Positions 16,551-23,158 of a DNA stretch of 23,158 nucleotides are shown in pieces; positions within the stretch are counted from its first letter, which is position 1; each line of letters begins with the position of its first letter. The stretch covers positions 1 through 23,158 of the forward strand of contig JAEUQE010000131.1 of assembly GCA_016789785.1 (NCBI GenBank), given 5' to 3'. This DNA comes from Bryobacterales bacterium. GTDB taxonomy: Bacteria > Acidobacteriota > Terriglobia > Bryobacterales > Bryobacteraceae. Below the pieces are notes generated by a model. It saw only the letters and a program-made list of their open reading frames with translations. It had not been told where the DNA came from and did no database searches. Position numbers and translations under genes: made by a program.

Positions 16551-18374
16551 TTACGGTTGAGCGGGTGGGGGCTCGTCGGCAAGAGTGAAGTTAACATCCA
16601 CCTGCGTCAGCACATCCACGGGATTCCCGTTCAAAAGAGTGGGCTTGTAAGTCCACTGCTGCACTGCGGTAACGGCCGCCGGCGCCAGGAGCGGATGCCC
16701 ACTCACCAGTTCGATGTTGGACACTTGGCCGGTCTTGTCAATCACAACCGCGAGCACCACCTTACCCTGAATCCGGGCCTGTTTGGCGAGTGCCGGGTAC
16801 TCCGGCCGGACCATCCGGTCGATCTTGCTGGCCTGGACGTTGCCGCCGACGCGGATCCGCTGCGGCATGGCGGGGCCGCCTTCCGAATTAGTACTCACCC
16901 CTCCGGTGACGCCGCCACTCGCGCCCGTCGCTCCCTTCGCGATCCAGGGCGCGAAATCGACGCGGAGGGTATCATCCGAGAAGCCCATCGTTAGACGGCC
17001 ATCAATCTCGCCGAGAATGCGAGAGATCGCTGCTGCCGAACTTGGCGACATCGCGTCACCCAATTTCACGGGCAGGCGCGCCTCGGCCCGCTCACGAAGA
17101 TTTGAAGGCATGTCGCCAAACGAGATCTTCCGCACGTAGCCCTTTGCCGCCACCATCCGCGGATCTTCTTGCGGCAGCCTGAAATTGAGGCTGACGGTGG
17201 TGCGAGTGGTCTGCGAAGGCGGAGCAAACTGCCACCGAAGGACGGCCTGAAGGGCAGCGCGGCGCAGTTCCGCCGGTCCGGATACTACCCTCGCGTCCGA
17301 TACCATGCCCTGGACATCCACGTCTGCTTCTACCACCACGGTACCCTCGACTTTGCGGAGTTTGCCCTCCGGAGGATAACTGGGGGCTGCTTGATAGAGC
17401 ACCCTCATCGCGGGGCTTGGGGCTTCCATCGTGACTCCCTGAGAGCGCTCCTCCTGTTGCCATGCCCACGCCGGCAGGGGCAACGAGACCGACATTGTGA
17501 CACCAGTTACAACCACAGTGAGTAAGCTGACGGCGCCATAGCCAAACGCGCGTAACTTCGACATACGAACCTCCTCGAGTAAGTTAGCCACCCGTCCGGC
17601 CAGATGGCGTTTTCGCAAGAACAAAGGCGCGGGTACAAAGTCCAGCCTCGCCCGCACTCCGGCAATCGCGAGCAGCGCGTCGACATACGCCGCGCGCCGG
17701 CCCGTGATGCTCACGACTTCTTCATCCACCACCTGCTCGCGCGCTGTCTGAACGTGGCTCAACACCCACCAGATCGCGGGATGGAACCAGAGCAGCGCGC
17801 GGATGAACTCTTCGCCCACGGCAAACAGCCAGTCCTTCCGCCGCACGTGCGCGAGTTCATGTTCGCGGATCGCATCCTGCTGATCCTCGGGCATTTGCAG
17901 GACCTGGGCCGGAAGAAGGATGGTGGGGCGCAGCCAGCCAAACGTGATGGGACCGCTTACTTCCTCCGACACGCGGAACGACGCCTCGGGATGCGGATAG
18001 TCGAGCGGCTTGGACCGGCGCCGGTAGAGATGAATTCGCACACCGCCAATCGCGAGCCGGAACATCAGCAGCAAGGAGCCCACCGCGATCGCCCCGAGCA
18101 TTGCCTCGCGCCACGGCAGAGGTTTCGCGGGCGAACCCGCGAGTTCGGCGGTGAGGACGGGGCCGGCGGTAACCGAGACGGCCCCGGATTCAGAACCCGC
18201 CGGCTGGAAACGCGCGAAAGGCAGCAACAGCGCCACTACCAGCACCGCGCGCCAGTGCAGCAGACGCAGCTTCGCGGTGAGGAGCATGAGCCGGCTCATT
18301 GCCTCCGCCGCCAGGACAACGATCAGAAGTTGCAGCGAGTACAGCAAAAGGTTCTCCGCAAGCCAGCCGGTCAT
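16551..18374 (-). CDS. BlaR1/MecR1-type M56 sensor protease with two TonB C-terminal domains
   Basis: Membrane zinc protease of 607 residues. Transmembrane segments lie near residues 5-25, 40-53 and 88-107. The cytoplasmic M56 protease domain has the zinc motif HELAH (H172-H176) and the downstream AREQVVDEE (E213, D217), as in BlaR1. A further membrane segment lies at about 278-297. In place of the penicillin-binding sensor of true BlaR1, the periplasmic part carries two TonB C-terminal-like domains, about 325-401 (VEADVDVQGMVSDARVVSG) and 521-607 (VVIDKTGQVSNIELVSGHP). Signal sensing would therefore differ from beta-lactam binding. The likely role is to inactivate the partner repressor by proteolysis. 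The ATG is preceded by GGAGG at good spacing and overlaps the repressor stop (ATGA), so translation is coupled. The fusion is a known pattern in Acidobacteria-like genomes (family knowledge, not checked). Confidence 0.9.
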   Translation of the reverse strand: MTGWLAENLLLYSLQLLIVVLAAEAMSRLMLLTAKLRLLHWRAVLVVALLLPFARFQPAGSESGAVSVTAGPVLTAELAGSPAKPLPWREAMLGAIAVGSLLLMFRLAIGGVRIHLYRRRSKPLDYPHPEASFRVSEEVSGPITFGWLRPTILLPAQVLQMPEDQQDAIREHELAHVRRKDWLFAVGEEFIRALLWFHPAIWWVLSHVQTAREQVVDEEVVSITGRRAAYVDALLAIAGVRARLDFVPAPLFLRKRHLAGRVANLLEEVRMSKLRAFGYGAVSLLTVVVTGVTMSVSLPLPAWAWQQEERSQGVTMEAPSPAMRVLYQAAPSYPPEGKLRKVEGTVVVEADVDVQGMVSDARVVSGPAELRRAALQAVLRWQFAPPSQTTRTTVSLNFRLPQEDPRMVAAKGYVRKISFGDMPSNLRERAEARLPVKLGDAMSPSSAAAISRILGEIDGRLTMGFSDDTLRVDFAPWIAKGATGASGGVTGGVSTNSEGGPAMPQRIRVGGNVQASKIDRMVRPEYPALAKQARIQGKVVLAVVIDKTGQVSNIELVSGHPLLAPAAVTAVQQWTYKPTLLNGNPVDVLTQVDVNFTLADEPPPAQP

Positions 18375-18751
18375 GACTGCCTCCTTTCCTTCAGGAGCCT
18401 TTCGATCTCGCGGATTTCATCGTCGGAGAGATGCTTCTCTTCCAGCAGGTGCACAACGAGCGGTTCCGCGCTGCCGTTAAAGACGCGTTCAATGAAATCG
18501 CGAACCATGCCGCGCACAACCTGCCGCTTGGGCCGCGTGGGCGCGTAGACGTGAGCTTTGTCTTCGGCGGACTTCTTCAGATGACCCTTCTGTTCCAGGA
18601 TCTTCATCATCGTCATCACTGTGGTGTAGGCCACTTTTCGCCGCTCCAGCAGCGCTTCGTAGACGTCGCGGACAGTGGCCTGCTTGCGGTCCCAGACAAT
18701 CTTCATGATTTCCAGTTCCTGCTCAGTCAGGGTCGTGCTTGCGTGCCTCAT
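18371..18751 (-). CDS. BlaI/MecI/CopY-family transcriptional repressor
   Basis: Protein of 126 residues, the full length for the family. The N-terminal winged helix (about 5-75) contains LTEQELEIMKIVWDRKQATV, followed by VYEALLERRKVAYTTVMTMM and the wing LKKSAEDKAHVYAPTRP. The C-terminal part (about 80-126) is the helical dimer region that includes the cleavage zone in BlaI proteins. It is the first gene of a two-gene operon with the M56 protease and is expected to repress its own promoter until cleaved. The ATG at 18751 sits exactly at the edge of the palindromic operator, and the best promoter places transcription start at or next to this ATG, so the mRNA is probably leaderless; no ribosome site is present. 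Targets beyond its own operon are unknown. Confidence 0.93.
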   Translation of the reverse strand: MRHASTTLTEQELEIMKIVWDRKQATVRDVYEALLERRKVAYTTVMTMMKILEQKGHLKKSAEDKAHVYAPTRPKRQVVRGMVRDFIERVFNGSAEPLVVHLLEEKHLSDDEIREIERLLKERRQS

Positions 18752-18766
18752 ACTAATTAATTAGTA
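18751..18766. promoter_or_regulatory. BlaI-type operator, perfect 16-bp palindrome
   Basis: TACTAATTAATTAGTA is a perfect palindrome of the TACTA-N6-TAGTA type bound by BlaI/MecI repressors. It covers the -10 region and the start codon edge of the repressor gene, an ideal position for autorepression. Confidence 0.85.
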
Positions 18767-18786
18767 CGAATCTCATAGGATGTCAA
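18758..18786 (-). promoter_or_regulatory. promoter of the BlaI-BlaR1 operon
   Basis: On the minus strand a perfect TTGACA (18786-18781) is followed after 17 bases by TAATTA (18763-18758) as -10. The start site predicted 7 bases later coincides with the A of the ATG at 18751. The -10 lies inside the operator. Confidence 0.75.
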
Positions 18787-18794
18787 GAGCTTTT

Positions 18795-18823
18795 TTGCAG
18801 CTCTCGCCCGGCGCTGTTATATG
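18795..18823 (+). promoter_or_regulatory. promoter of the 18833 gene
   Basis: TTGCAG (18795-18800), a 17-base spacer and TATATG (18818-18823) form a good promoter pointing right, back-to-back with the BlaI promoter (8 bases between the two -35 boxes). It places the start site near 18830, just before the ATG at 18833. Confidence 0.55.
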
Positions 18824-18832
18824 ATCGGGCTG

Positions 18833-19330
18833 ATGCGCAAGGAAGACTTCACCGAAGTGGAATGGCAGGCGATTCGCGAGGCGCCGCACTGGGCGGGTCT
18901 TGCCGTGATGGTGGCAGGATCGAGCGGCGTGCTCGGATCTCTCAAGGAAGCCTTCGCGGCCGGCCATGCAACCGCCAGCGGCAAACAACACCCCAGTGAA
19001 CTCATCCGGTCCCTCTCGATCCGCCAGGAGTCCGAAGCCGTCGATCGCGGGATCCGCGCTCAGATCGCGCAGCGCAGTGGCACCGGCGCCGGCATCCAAG
19101 AATGGGTGGCCGAGACAGCCCTTACCAGGCTCCGTAGTGCCGGACGAGTGATGTCGTCGAAGCCCAAAGAGTCCGCGGATGCCTACCGACAGTGGGTGCT
19201 CGACATCGCGAAGAGAGTTACGGAAGCGGCAAAGGAAGGTTCGGTGCTCGGCTTCGGCGGCACGCGCGTGAGTGCCGCGGAAGAAGCGATGATTCGTAAG
19301 ATCGGGGCCGCTCTCGAGGGAATCGAATGA
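18833..19330 (+). CDS. hypothetical protein, cytoplasmic, unknown function
   Basis: Protein of 165 residues. The ATG at 18833 (MRKEDFTEVEWQAIREAP) is chosen over the ATG at 18821 because the latter lies inside the likely -10 box. There is no signal peptide, membrane segment or Cys. The protein is helical and Ala-rich. The opening KEDFTEVEWQAI, the GSSGVLGSLKEA stretch and the ending GFGGTRVSAAEEAMI resemble a family of conserved uncharacterised bacterial proteins that I recall but cannot name. Its stop overlaps the start of the FG-GAP gene by 4 bases (ATGA), so the two are translationally coupled. It is divergent from the BlaI operon with 81 bases between starts. Function not known. Confidence 0.75.
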   Translation: MRKEDFTEVEWQAIREAPHWAGLAVMVAGSSGVLGSLKEAFAAGHATASGKQHPSELIRSLSIRQESEAVDRGIRAQIAQRSGTGAGIQEWVAETALTRLRSAGRVMSSKPKESADAYRQWVLDIAKRVTEAAKEGSVLGFGGTRVSAAEEAMIRKIGAALEGIE

Positions 19331-21516
19331 ACAGACTCACCATACTGATGCTCGCGCTGGCGGCTATCGCAAGTGCGCAGAAGATCGAGGAACGTGGCGA
19401 CGCGTCGTGGCCTACCAGGAATCGCTACCGAGTCACGCATAGCACCTCGGCGCCGTCCGGCCAGCCAGTAGTCGTGGAGGCGGCGCTGCCTCTCGACCTG
19501 AACCCCGATTCCATCCGCGTCTTCTCGGGAAATGCGGCTGTGCCGTCGAAGCTCGATTGGCGCATGCCGAAGGCGCGTGTGTTCTTCCGCTCGACGGGCG
19601 CCTCCTCCTATCACATCACCTTCGATACACAGCGCAACGGCGAGACTCAGCGGGTGACCGAGCCCGCCATGATCGGCGCGGGAGATCGCATGACCTTTGG
19701 GCGGGCAGGTGTTCGCGGAAGGCTCTCCGTGGGACTCTGGGCCCACCCCGCTCCCATGGATTGGGACGGCGATGGCGAAATGGACCTGGTGGTCGCATGC
19801 ACGGACCGGCCTTACAACGGCATCTATCTGTTCCGCAATCTCGGCACCACGCGCGAACCGCTGTACGACCGCGCGCTGTGGCTTGCCCCCGCCAAAAAAG
19901 ACCTGGTCGCCGCTGACTTCAATGGCGACGGCGCCGTGGACCTGGTGTTTTCCGGCGGCTACTACAGCGATCCCCGGCGCAACGGGCTTTCGAAGCTCGT
20001 CACGGTGAAGGTGGACCAGCCCTATCACATCGGCCGTGACGACCTCTGGTATCCGGTGGACTGGGACCATGATGGCAAGATCGACCTGCTGAATGGCGTG
20101 TCGGATTGGCGCGAGTATGGTTGGGATGACGCCTACGATTCGCAAGGCAAGTGGCTGCGTGGTCCGCTCCATGGCTACGTGTGGTTTCATCGCAATCGCG
20201 GCACGAACGAAAACCCGTCCTATGAGCCGCCCGTGAAATTGCTGGCCGGCGGCAAGCCCATCGATCTCTACGGCACACCAGCGCCGAATCCCGTGGACTG
20301 GTTCGGCCGCGGCGTCCTGGACCTCGTCGGTGGCAGTTTCATCGACCATGTGACGTTGTTCCGCAACACAGGCACTCGCGAGCGGCCTGTTCTCAGCGAA
20401 GGCGAACGCTTTCCGTTCCGCATGGAGCTTTGCATGATCCAGCCGCGGGTCACCGTCTGGCATAAGGATGGCCGCCCTTCGTTGGTGATCGGCGAGGAAG
20501 ACGGCACCGTGTCGCTGGTGGAGAATCTCGCACCGAAGGGTCAGGCTCCGAAACTCGCGCCCCCGGTACGCTTCGAGCAGGTGGACCCCTACATGAAGAG
20601 CGGCGTTTTGTCGCGTCCCCAGGCCGTGGATTGGAACGGCGACGGGCGCATGGATCTGATCGCGGGCAACTCGGCGGGCTACTTACACTTCTTTGAAAAC
20701 GTGGGAACCGCCAAGGAACCGGCATTTACGGATCGGGGGTACCTGAAGGCCGGCGGCAAGGTGATTCGCCGGATCGCCGGGCCGAATGGGTCGGTCCAGG
20801 GGCCTGCTGAAGAGAAATGGGGTTACTCGAATCCCTCGGTCGCGGACTGGGATGGCGACGGTAAGTTAGACATTTTGGTGAACGATATCTGGGGCGACGT
20901 GCTTTGGTACCGTAACATCGGGAGTAAGACGGAACCGCGGTTATCGGAAGCGCAGATGGTGGAGGTGGAGTGGGAAGGCCGCGCGCCAAAACCGGACTGG
21001 GTGTGGTGGGAGCCCAAGCCAAAGCAGTTGCTCACGCAGTGGCGCACCACGCCAAAAGTAGTGGATTGGGACCGCGACGGGCTCGCCGACCTGGTGATGC
21101 TGAATCATCAGGGCTACGTGTCGCTGTTCCGGCGGGCACGCCGCGATGGACGGCTGGTGCTGCTGCCCCCGGAACGCATTTTCGTTCAGGCCAGCGGCCG
21201 CTTCCTCAACCTCGCCAACGGGCGTGCCGGCGCGAGCGGCCGCCGCAAGATCGAGACCGTCGATTGGGACGGCGATGGTGACCTCGACCTGGTTTCCGAT
21301 TCCGATCAGGGCCCCATCTGGTATCAGAACACGGGCACTCAGGCAAAGCCCGTCATGGAACTCAGAGGCACCATTCTCAAGGCGCCTCTGAATGGTCACA
21401 ACCCCACCCCGAATGCGGCCGATTGGAACGGCGACGGGAAGCTCGACCTCATTATCGGTGCGGAAGACGGCTTTTTCTATTTTTTTGACCGCAATTTCAT
21501 TGAGGCGGCAAGGTAG
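19327..21516 (+). CDS. secreted FG-GAP/VCBS repeat (integrin-like beta-propeller) protein
   Basis: Protein of 729 residues with a signal peptide (MNRLTILMLALAAIASAQ). After a beta-rich N-terminal domain (about 20-130), nine repeats carry calcium-loop motifs of the DxDxDG type: D145 (DWDGDGEMDL), D197, D245, D324, D435, D507, D580, D646 and D699 (DWNGDGKLDL). The fourth (DWFGRGVLDL at 324) has lost the acidic pattern and probably does not bind calcium. Such repeats fold into an FG-GAP beta-propeller, likely a surface or periplasmic binding protein; no catalytic domain is visible. The protein ends directly after the last repeat (FFYFFDRNF), with no anchor. Its start overlaps the stop of the upstream gene, showing coupling, although one product is cytoplasmic and the other exported. 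Confidence 0.9.
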   Translation: MNRLTILMLALAAIASAQKIEERGDASWPTRNRYRVTHSTSAPSGQPVVVEAALPLDLNPDSIRVFSGNAAVPSKLDWRMPKARVFFRSTGASSYHITFDTQRNGETQRVTEPAMIGAGDRMTFGRAGVRGRLSVGLWAHPAPMDWDGDGEMDLVVACTDRPYNGIYLFRNLGTTREPLYDRALWLAPAKKDLVAADFNGDGAVDLVFSGGYYSDPRRNGLSKLVTVKVDQPYHIGRDDLWYPVDWDHDGKIDLLNGVSDWREYGWDDAYDSQGKWLRGPLHGYVWFHRNRGTNENPSYEPPVKLLAGGKPIDLYGTPAPNPVDWFGRGVLDLVGGSFIDHVTLFRNTGTRERPVLSEGERFPFRMELCMIQPRVTVWHKDGRPSLVIGEEDGTVSLVENLAPKGQAPKLAPPVRFEQVDPYMKSGVLSRPQAVDWNGDGRMDLIAGNSAGYLHFFENVGTAKEPAFTDRGYLKAGGKVIRRIAGPNGSVQGPAEEKWGYSNPSVADWDGDGKLDILVNDIWGDVLWYRNIGSKTEPRLSEAQMVEVEWEGRAPKPDWVWWEPKPKQLLTQWRTTPKVVDWDRDGLADLVMLNHQGYVSLFRRARRDGRLVLLPPERIFVQASGRFLNLANGRAGASGRRKIETVDWDGDGDLDLVSDSDQGPIWYQNTGTQAKPVMELRGTILKAPLNGHNPTPNAADWNGDGKLDLIIGAEDGFFYFFDRNFIEAAR

Positions 21517-21661
21517 CGCCCTCGACTCAGCCTCCTGCTTACTCTGGAGGACGGCAGGCACGAGATCCCTGAAGTTGGCGTTATACTACCGGATGAAGCT
21601 GGGGGTCGAAAAGCGCCAGCTCAGCCGGGGTGGTCCACCCCATGTAACACTCTGTACACAA
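21517..21661. promoter_or_regulatory. intergenic region with promoter-like TATACT
   Basis: TATACT at 21582-21587 is a fair -10, with no good -35. It would start transcription at the ATG at 21593, which is in frame with the next gene. A weak CCTCC/GGAGG stem (21531-21535 with 21546-21550) is too short to call a terminator. Confidence 0.4.
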
Positions 21662-23158
21662 ATGAGTTCGGTCATTCCACCCGAATCCGGTCCTCTCGCC
21701 GCGCTGGAGCGCATCCTCACTGCTCCGGAATTCGCGCAGGCTGACCGCCTGCAGCAGCTTTTGCGCTTCCTTGCCGAAAAGGCGATCGCTGGCGATACGG
21801 GTGCCGTGAAGGAAACCGTGATCGGTGTGGAGGTTTTCGGACGCGAGCCTGGCTACGACCCAAAGATCGACAGCGTGGTGCGAACCGAAGTCCGCCGGCT
21901 GCGGTTGAAGCTTCAGGATTACTACGCCGGGTCGGGCGCCGCGGATCCGATCCGGATCGAGATTCCCAAGGGTGCCTATCAGGTCACGTTCCGGGACTAC
22001 GTGCCTTCCGCAGTCACTGCAGCATTGATACCGGACGTGGTGCCCCCGGCAACGCCTCCGCAGGGAGGTCTCCCACCGGCATCATCGAAGACCCTCGCAC
22101 CAGCCTACCTGTGGGCCGCCGCGGGCGTGGTGGGAATCGTCGCCGTGGCAGCCGGACTCTGGCTATTCCCTGACCCCAAACCGGTACGTGCGCGCATCCC
22201 CGTGGAGCCCGTTCTGCTCACACAATCCATCGGTCAAGCCACCCACCCCAGCCTGACCGCCGACGGCTCGACCGTCGTTTATGCGTTCTCCGAAGGCGCA
22301 AACTCGGGCATCTACTTGCTGCGTACCGACGGTCAATCGGCGCCTCGGCGCCTCGCCGGAACGCGGGCGCGCGACTTCAATCCAGTGATTCATCCCGACG
22401 GCACGAAGGTCGCCTATCTGCGAGAGGAAGGCGCGGCTCAGTTCGCCCTTCTCGTGCAAGGCGTGGACGATCCGGAGCCGAAGCGCTGGGCGGCCATCGA
22501 CCGCCGTGACCGCATCGCATGGGTCCCCGACGGGAAGCGCATGATCGTGTCGATGCGTTTGACCCCCGCCGCCCCGGCCTCGCTGGTCCTCATCAGCGAC
22601 TCGGGTCTTCGCACGGTGGTGACCTCGCCTCCGCCCGGCACGCTGCTCGATGGCGCTCCAGTGTTTTCGCCCGACTACCGCACGCTCGCATTTCTACGCG
22701 CCACCGAGTCCAGCGTGGATGAGATTTACATCGTGCCCGTTGGCCCCGATTTTCTCCCTCGCGCGGAACCGCGCAAACTCACCAACGAGAAGCGCCGCTT
22801 CGCTGGATTCTGCTTCTCCCCCGATGGCACAAGCCTCCTCGCTTCCCTGCAGCGCGGCCGATCAGTTCGCGCCTTGTGGCGGATCCCAATCGAAGCGCCG
22901 GAGCGAATGGAGCGGCTGCCCGAAGCAGGCATTCAGGCCGCCTATCCCACGCTTGCCGCTCGCGCCTCGCGGGTTGTGTATTCCATTGGCATTGACGATC
23001 TGAACCTGTACCGCCGCAACGGGAACGACCCTCCCAAGGCGCTATCTCCGTCGAACACCCTTGACTCCTCGCCCGCGATCTCGCCGGATGGCACACAGAT
23101 CGCCTTCCGCAGTGCCCGATCGGGGACAAGCGAGATCTGGGTGATGCGCTCCGATGGC
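21662..23158 (+). CDS. one-pass membrane protein: DNA-binding-like N-domain plus TolB/WD40-like propeller (3' partial)
   Basis: The frame is open to the window edge (499 codons), so the C-terminus is missing. Residues about 8-115 form the N-terminal domain found in many acidobacterial and rhizobial regulator-like proteins (LERILTAPEFAQADRLQQLL, KETVIGVEVFGREPGYDPKI, VVRTEVRRLRLKLQDYY, IPKGAYQVTF). A Pro-rich linker and one transmembrane segment (about 148-169, YLWAAAGVVGIVAVAAGLWL) follow. Then comes a periplasmic series of TolB/PD40-type propeller blades with SPDGT-like turns (HPDGTKVAYL, FSPDGTSLLA, ISPDGTQIAF). The topology is like CadC/ToxR one-component sensors, which suggests direct signal-to-gene control, but this is inference. 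An in-frame ATG at 21593 would add 23 residues; I chose 21662 because the conserved domain begins just after it and the extra codons are compositionally poor. Confidence 0.82.
   Translation, partial: MSSVIPPESGPLAALERILTAPEFAQADRLQQLLRFLAEKAIAGDTGAVKETVIGVEVFGREPGYDPKIDSVVRTEVRRLRLKLQDYYAGSGAADPIRIEIPKGAYQVTFRDYVPSAVTAALIPDVVPPATPPQGGLPPASSKTLAPAYLWAAAGVVGIVAVAAGLWLFPDPKPVRARIPVEPVLLTQSIGQATHPSLTADGSTVVYAFSEGANSGIYLLRTDGQSAPRRLAGTRARDFNPVIHPDGTKVAYLREEGAAQFALLVQGVDDPEPKRWAAIDRRDRIAWVPDGKRMIVSMRLTPAAPASLVLISDSGLRTVVTSPPPGTLLDGAPVFSPDYRTLAFLRATESSVDEIYIVPVGPDFLPRAEPRKLTNEKRRFAGFCFSPDGTSLLASLQRGRSVRALWRIPIEAPERMERLPEAGIQAAYPTLAARASRVVYSIGIDDLNLYRRNGNDPPKALSPSNTLDSSPAISPDGTQIAFRSARSGTSEIWVMRSDG

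Noticed and set aside
19183..20463. 426-codon minus-strand open frame
   Set aside because: Antisense to the FG-GAP gene and its upstream partner; His/Arg-rich composition typical of a shadow frame.
21531..21550. CCTCC/GGAGG stem after the FG-GAP gene as a terminator
   Set aside because: Only 5 bp with a 10-base loop and no T-run.

Overview
The window looks like a piece of a GC-rich acidobacterial chromosome, probably of the Solibacter/Bryobacter type. This is inferred from gene content. There are two very large Oar-type TonB-dependent receptors with an N-terminal carboxypeptidase-regulatory domain. There is a BlaI/BlaR1-like pair whose protease subunit carries TonB C-terminal domains. A one-pass membrane protein joins a cytoplasmic regulator-like domain to a TolB-type propeller. 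There are also FG-GAP, PKD and CehA/McbA secreted proteins. No rRNA, tRNA, CRISPR array, transposase or phage gene was seen.

Layout. 1-854: 3' part of an alpha/beta hydrolase (HSL/Aes type), truncated by the window edge. 855-1192: a hairpin-rich gap ending in a terminator for the next gene. 1193-5161 (minus): a small cupin-like secreted protein followed by Oar-type receptor 1. 5176-6750 (plus): a secreted CehA/McbA-type PHP metallohydrolase, divergent from the cupin gene with 14 bp between start codons. 6936-10719 (plus): a two-gene unit of secreted proteins, the first with a possible transglutaminase-like domain and an apparent frameshift in a run of seven G, the second with three PKD repeats. 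10775-13990 (minus): Oar-type receptor 2. 13991-14354: a divergent intergenic region with a GC-rich hairpin. 14355-16475 (plus): a decaheme OmcA/MtrC-type cytochrome c. 16551-18751 (minus): BlaI-type repressor and BlaR1/TonB sensor protease in an ATGA-overlapping operon with a perfect 16-bp operator. 18833-21516 (plus): a conserved-looking protein of unknown function coupled to an FG-GAP secreted protein. 21662 to the end: a membrane-bound sensor-like protein that runs off the window.

How the genes may work together. Nearly every product is exported or sits in the envelope: outer-membrane receptors, surface propellers, PKD adhesin-like proteins, an extracellular-type multiheme cytochrome and a periplasmic metallohydrolase. 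The cytoplasmic exceptions are mostly regulatory. The BlaI/BlaR1 pair has its own autoregulated promoter. The decaheme cytochrome has no porin or periplasmic cytochrome partner in view. Several starts lie at or just downstream of a -10-like box, suggesting leaderless or near-leaderless transcripts. All functional calls come from reading the sequence; no database search was done.
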